Positions 62,707-64,000 of a stretch of DNA of 64,000 bases are shown piece by piece (the first letter of the stretch is position 1; each line of letters starts with the position of its first letter). Below the pieces are notes generated by a model. That model saw only the letters and a program-made list of their open reading frames with translations, was not told where the DNA came from and ran no database searches. The position numbers were made by a program, and so were the translations under genes. The stretch is from an uncultured bacterium (GTDB lineage: Bacteria; Myxococcota_A; Bradymonadia; Bradymonadales; Bradymonadaceae): contig CALJNB010000015.1 of the NCBI GenBank assembly GCA_937981985.1, positions 20,566 through 84,565 on the forward strand. Reading direction: 5' to 3'.

Positions 62707-64000
62707 AAATTTCTACGATTAGCTTTCTGTTTGTTCTTCTTTTTTCGAATTTTGCGAACGCGACAAGTTACCGATCGGTTTACGAACTTTTAAGCGCATG
62801 GCAGATGGAAGAGGCGCAAAAAGAAATCGAAAAGTTGCACCTTGCCAATCCTGATAGCGCTGAGGTCCTTGCCTTAAAAGCGCGTCATCTTTTCTTAAGT
62901 GGAAAATATAAAGCCGCGGCGGTTAAGATCGACGCGGCATTGGCCAAAACAAATCGAAGTGATTGGAATGCATTGAAAGAACGAATTGATTCCACCCATG
63001 AGGTCACTAAAAATTACGAAAAGCACTTAAGCCCGTCAAAGAAATTTGAGATCTGGATCCCACCAGGGAAGGATAAAGTACTCCTTCCTTATGCATTCGA
63101 TGCTCTTGATAAGGCCTACGATGCGTTGGGCGAGGAACTCGGATATTTTCCTCCGACGCCGATACGTTTAGAGGTTTATCCAAAAACCAAAATTTTAGCC
63201 TCCGTGTCTCCACTGACCGAAAAGGATATTCGCACTTCAGGAACCATCGCGTTGTGTAAATATAATCGTCTCATGATCACTAGCCCTCGTGCTCTGTTAC
63301 GCGGATATGGTTGGGTAGACACCATTGTTCACGAATACGTCCATTTTATTATAACGAAGAAAACCAGAAATCGTGTTCCCATCTGGATGCACGAAGGACT
63401 CGCAAAGTTTCTCGAACGCCGCTGGCGAGGGAAAAATCAGGGTCGGCTTCCGGTATCCACTGCTTTCATGCTGCAGGAGAGAGTGAAAGAAAAAAATCTT
63501 ATTACTTTCGATCAAATGCATCCTTCGATGGCTAAGTTACCTTCACAAGAAGATGCTGCCGTCGCCTTTGCTGAAGTATTTACTGCAATGGAATATTTAG
63601 AGAACGAGGCAGGAGAGGGCGCTTTTAAAACGATGCTCAACCACGTCAATAATGGGAAAAACGCAAAAAAAGCATTTGCAGAAACGATCGGCATGCCTTT
63701 TTCCACTTTTGAGAAAAAATGGAAAGAATCACTAGCAACTCGACCCAAAGTCGAAAAAGGAAGCGGCTTTAAGGAAAAAAAGATCTTTAAAGATCAAAAG
63801 AAAAAGCCCACAGAATTGGACTTTATCACACAGCCTGAGGCTAAAGATTACTTTCGGTTGGGGCAAATGTTACAAAGTCGTGGCAAGTTTAAGGGAGCTG
63901 CTGTCGAATATGAGAACGCCGTAGTCAGGATCGGGAATACCAACCCCCAGGTACAAACGCGATTAGCGCAGGTATATCTGGAGATTAACGACCCCCAAAG
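62703..64000 (+). CDS. TPR and zinc-metallopeptidase (MA-like) protein, 3' end cut by window edge
   Basis: The start ATG overlaps the stop of the DUF4175-like gene. A signal peptide (LFVLLFSNFANA) is followed by an N-terminal TPR region (about residues 22-95), a peptidase-MA-like domain with zinc site HEYVHF near residue 212 and WMHEGLAKFLE about 20 residues later, and a second TPR stretch (YFRLGQMLQSRGKFKGAAVE) that runs off the right edge. Peptidase MA proteins are extracytoplasmic metalloproteases of unclear substrate. At least 432 residues are present. Pairing with a long coiled-coil membrane protein suggests an envelope-associated proteolytic complex. Confidence 0.85.
   Translation, partial: MKISTISFLFVLLFSNFANATSYRSVYELLSAWQMEEAQKEIEKLHLANPDSAEVLALKARHLFLSGKYKAAAVKIDAALAKTNRSDWNALKERIDSTHEVTKNYEKHLSPSKKFEIWIPPGKDKVLLPYAFDALDKAYDALGEELGYFPPTPIRLEVYPKTKILASVSPLTEKDIRTSGTIALCKYNRLMITSPRALLRGYGWVDTIVHEYVHFIITKKTRNRVPIWMHEGLAKFLERRWRGKNQGRLPVSTAFMLQERVKEKNLITFDQMHPSMAKLPSQEDAAVAFAEVFTAMEYLENEAGEGAFKTMLNHVNNGKNAKKAFAETIGMPFSTFEKKWKESLATRPKVEKGSGFKEKKIFKDQKKKPTELDFITQPEAKDYFRLGQMLQSRGKFKGAAVEYENAVVRIGNTNPQVQTRLAQVYLEINDPQ

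Overview
The window looks like a chromosome segment of a Gram-negative predatory or scavenging delta-type bacterium, most likely Myxococcota (Bradymonadia-like). This rests on about fifteen lipoproteins, several with Asn/Thr-rich linkers right after the lipobox, two C-terminal tails of MYXO-CTERM type (Cys, hydrophobic stretch, basic end), thrombospondin-3 repeats, a DUF4215-type Cys-rich fragment and outer-membrane barrels. Base composition is moderate, in the mid 40s % GC by eye, lower than cultured myxobacteria. The phylum is an inference. I see no tRNA, rRNA, IS element, prophage or CRISPR array.

Layout. 1-3928: an unknown secreted protein cut by the left edge, then a lipid-kinase/OleC-like pair. 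4124-9250: a dikinase-like lipoprotein, a 37-residue Cys-rich fragment, a TPR/TM2 membrane protein and a repeat lipoprotein. 9300-10912: two related Cys-rich lipoproteins flanking a fossil deletion junction. 10988-19853: an OB-fold lipoprotein with its own terminator, then a tight six-gene cluster encoding a second OB-fold lipoprotein, a Cys/His/Lys-rich outer-membrane barrel, a lamin-tail-domain lipoprotein, a degenerate PLD lipoprotein, a PLD plus lamin-tail lipoprotein and a small lipoprotein. 19949-23137: tandem beta-helix lipoproteins. 23241-28952: an S1-domain protein, thioredoxin, a CXXCH lipoprotein, an unknown protein and a DMT transporter. 29087-37036: a 1943-residue TSP3 surface protein and an OmpA/TSP3 protein. 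37108-45690: crotonase, HutI, a lipoprotein, a zinc-ribbon membrane protein, an FAD oxidoreductase and the class II ribonucleotide reductase behind a NrdR-box pair. 45849-51702: a second MYXO-CTERM-like protein, a receptor-L-like repeat protein, a desaturase and a KamA-type radical SAM enzyme. 51722-64000: a reverse-strand unit (sensor-like protein, NamZ, DUF2520), two small envelope proteins, AccC, DeoB, a DUF4175-like coiled-coil protein and a TPR/metallopeptidase protein cut by the right edge.

How it fits together. Housekeeping genes (nrdJ, deoB, accC, trx, S1 protein, hutI) are scattered among envelope genes. The most system-like unit is 12250-19853. Its parts (OB-fold, lamin-tail domain, phosphodiesterase) are those found fused in known secreted nucleases, but here they are spread over separate surface lipoproteins and paired with a barrel carrying a Lys/Cys/His-rich arm. 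I propose a surface DNA-capture and degradation apparatus. The domain calls are seen in the sequence; the function is inferred.
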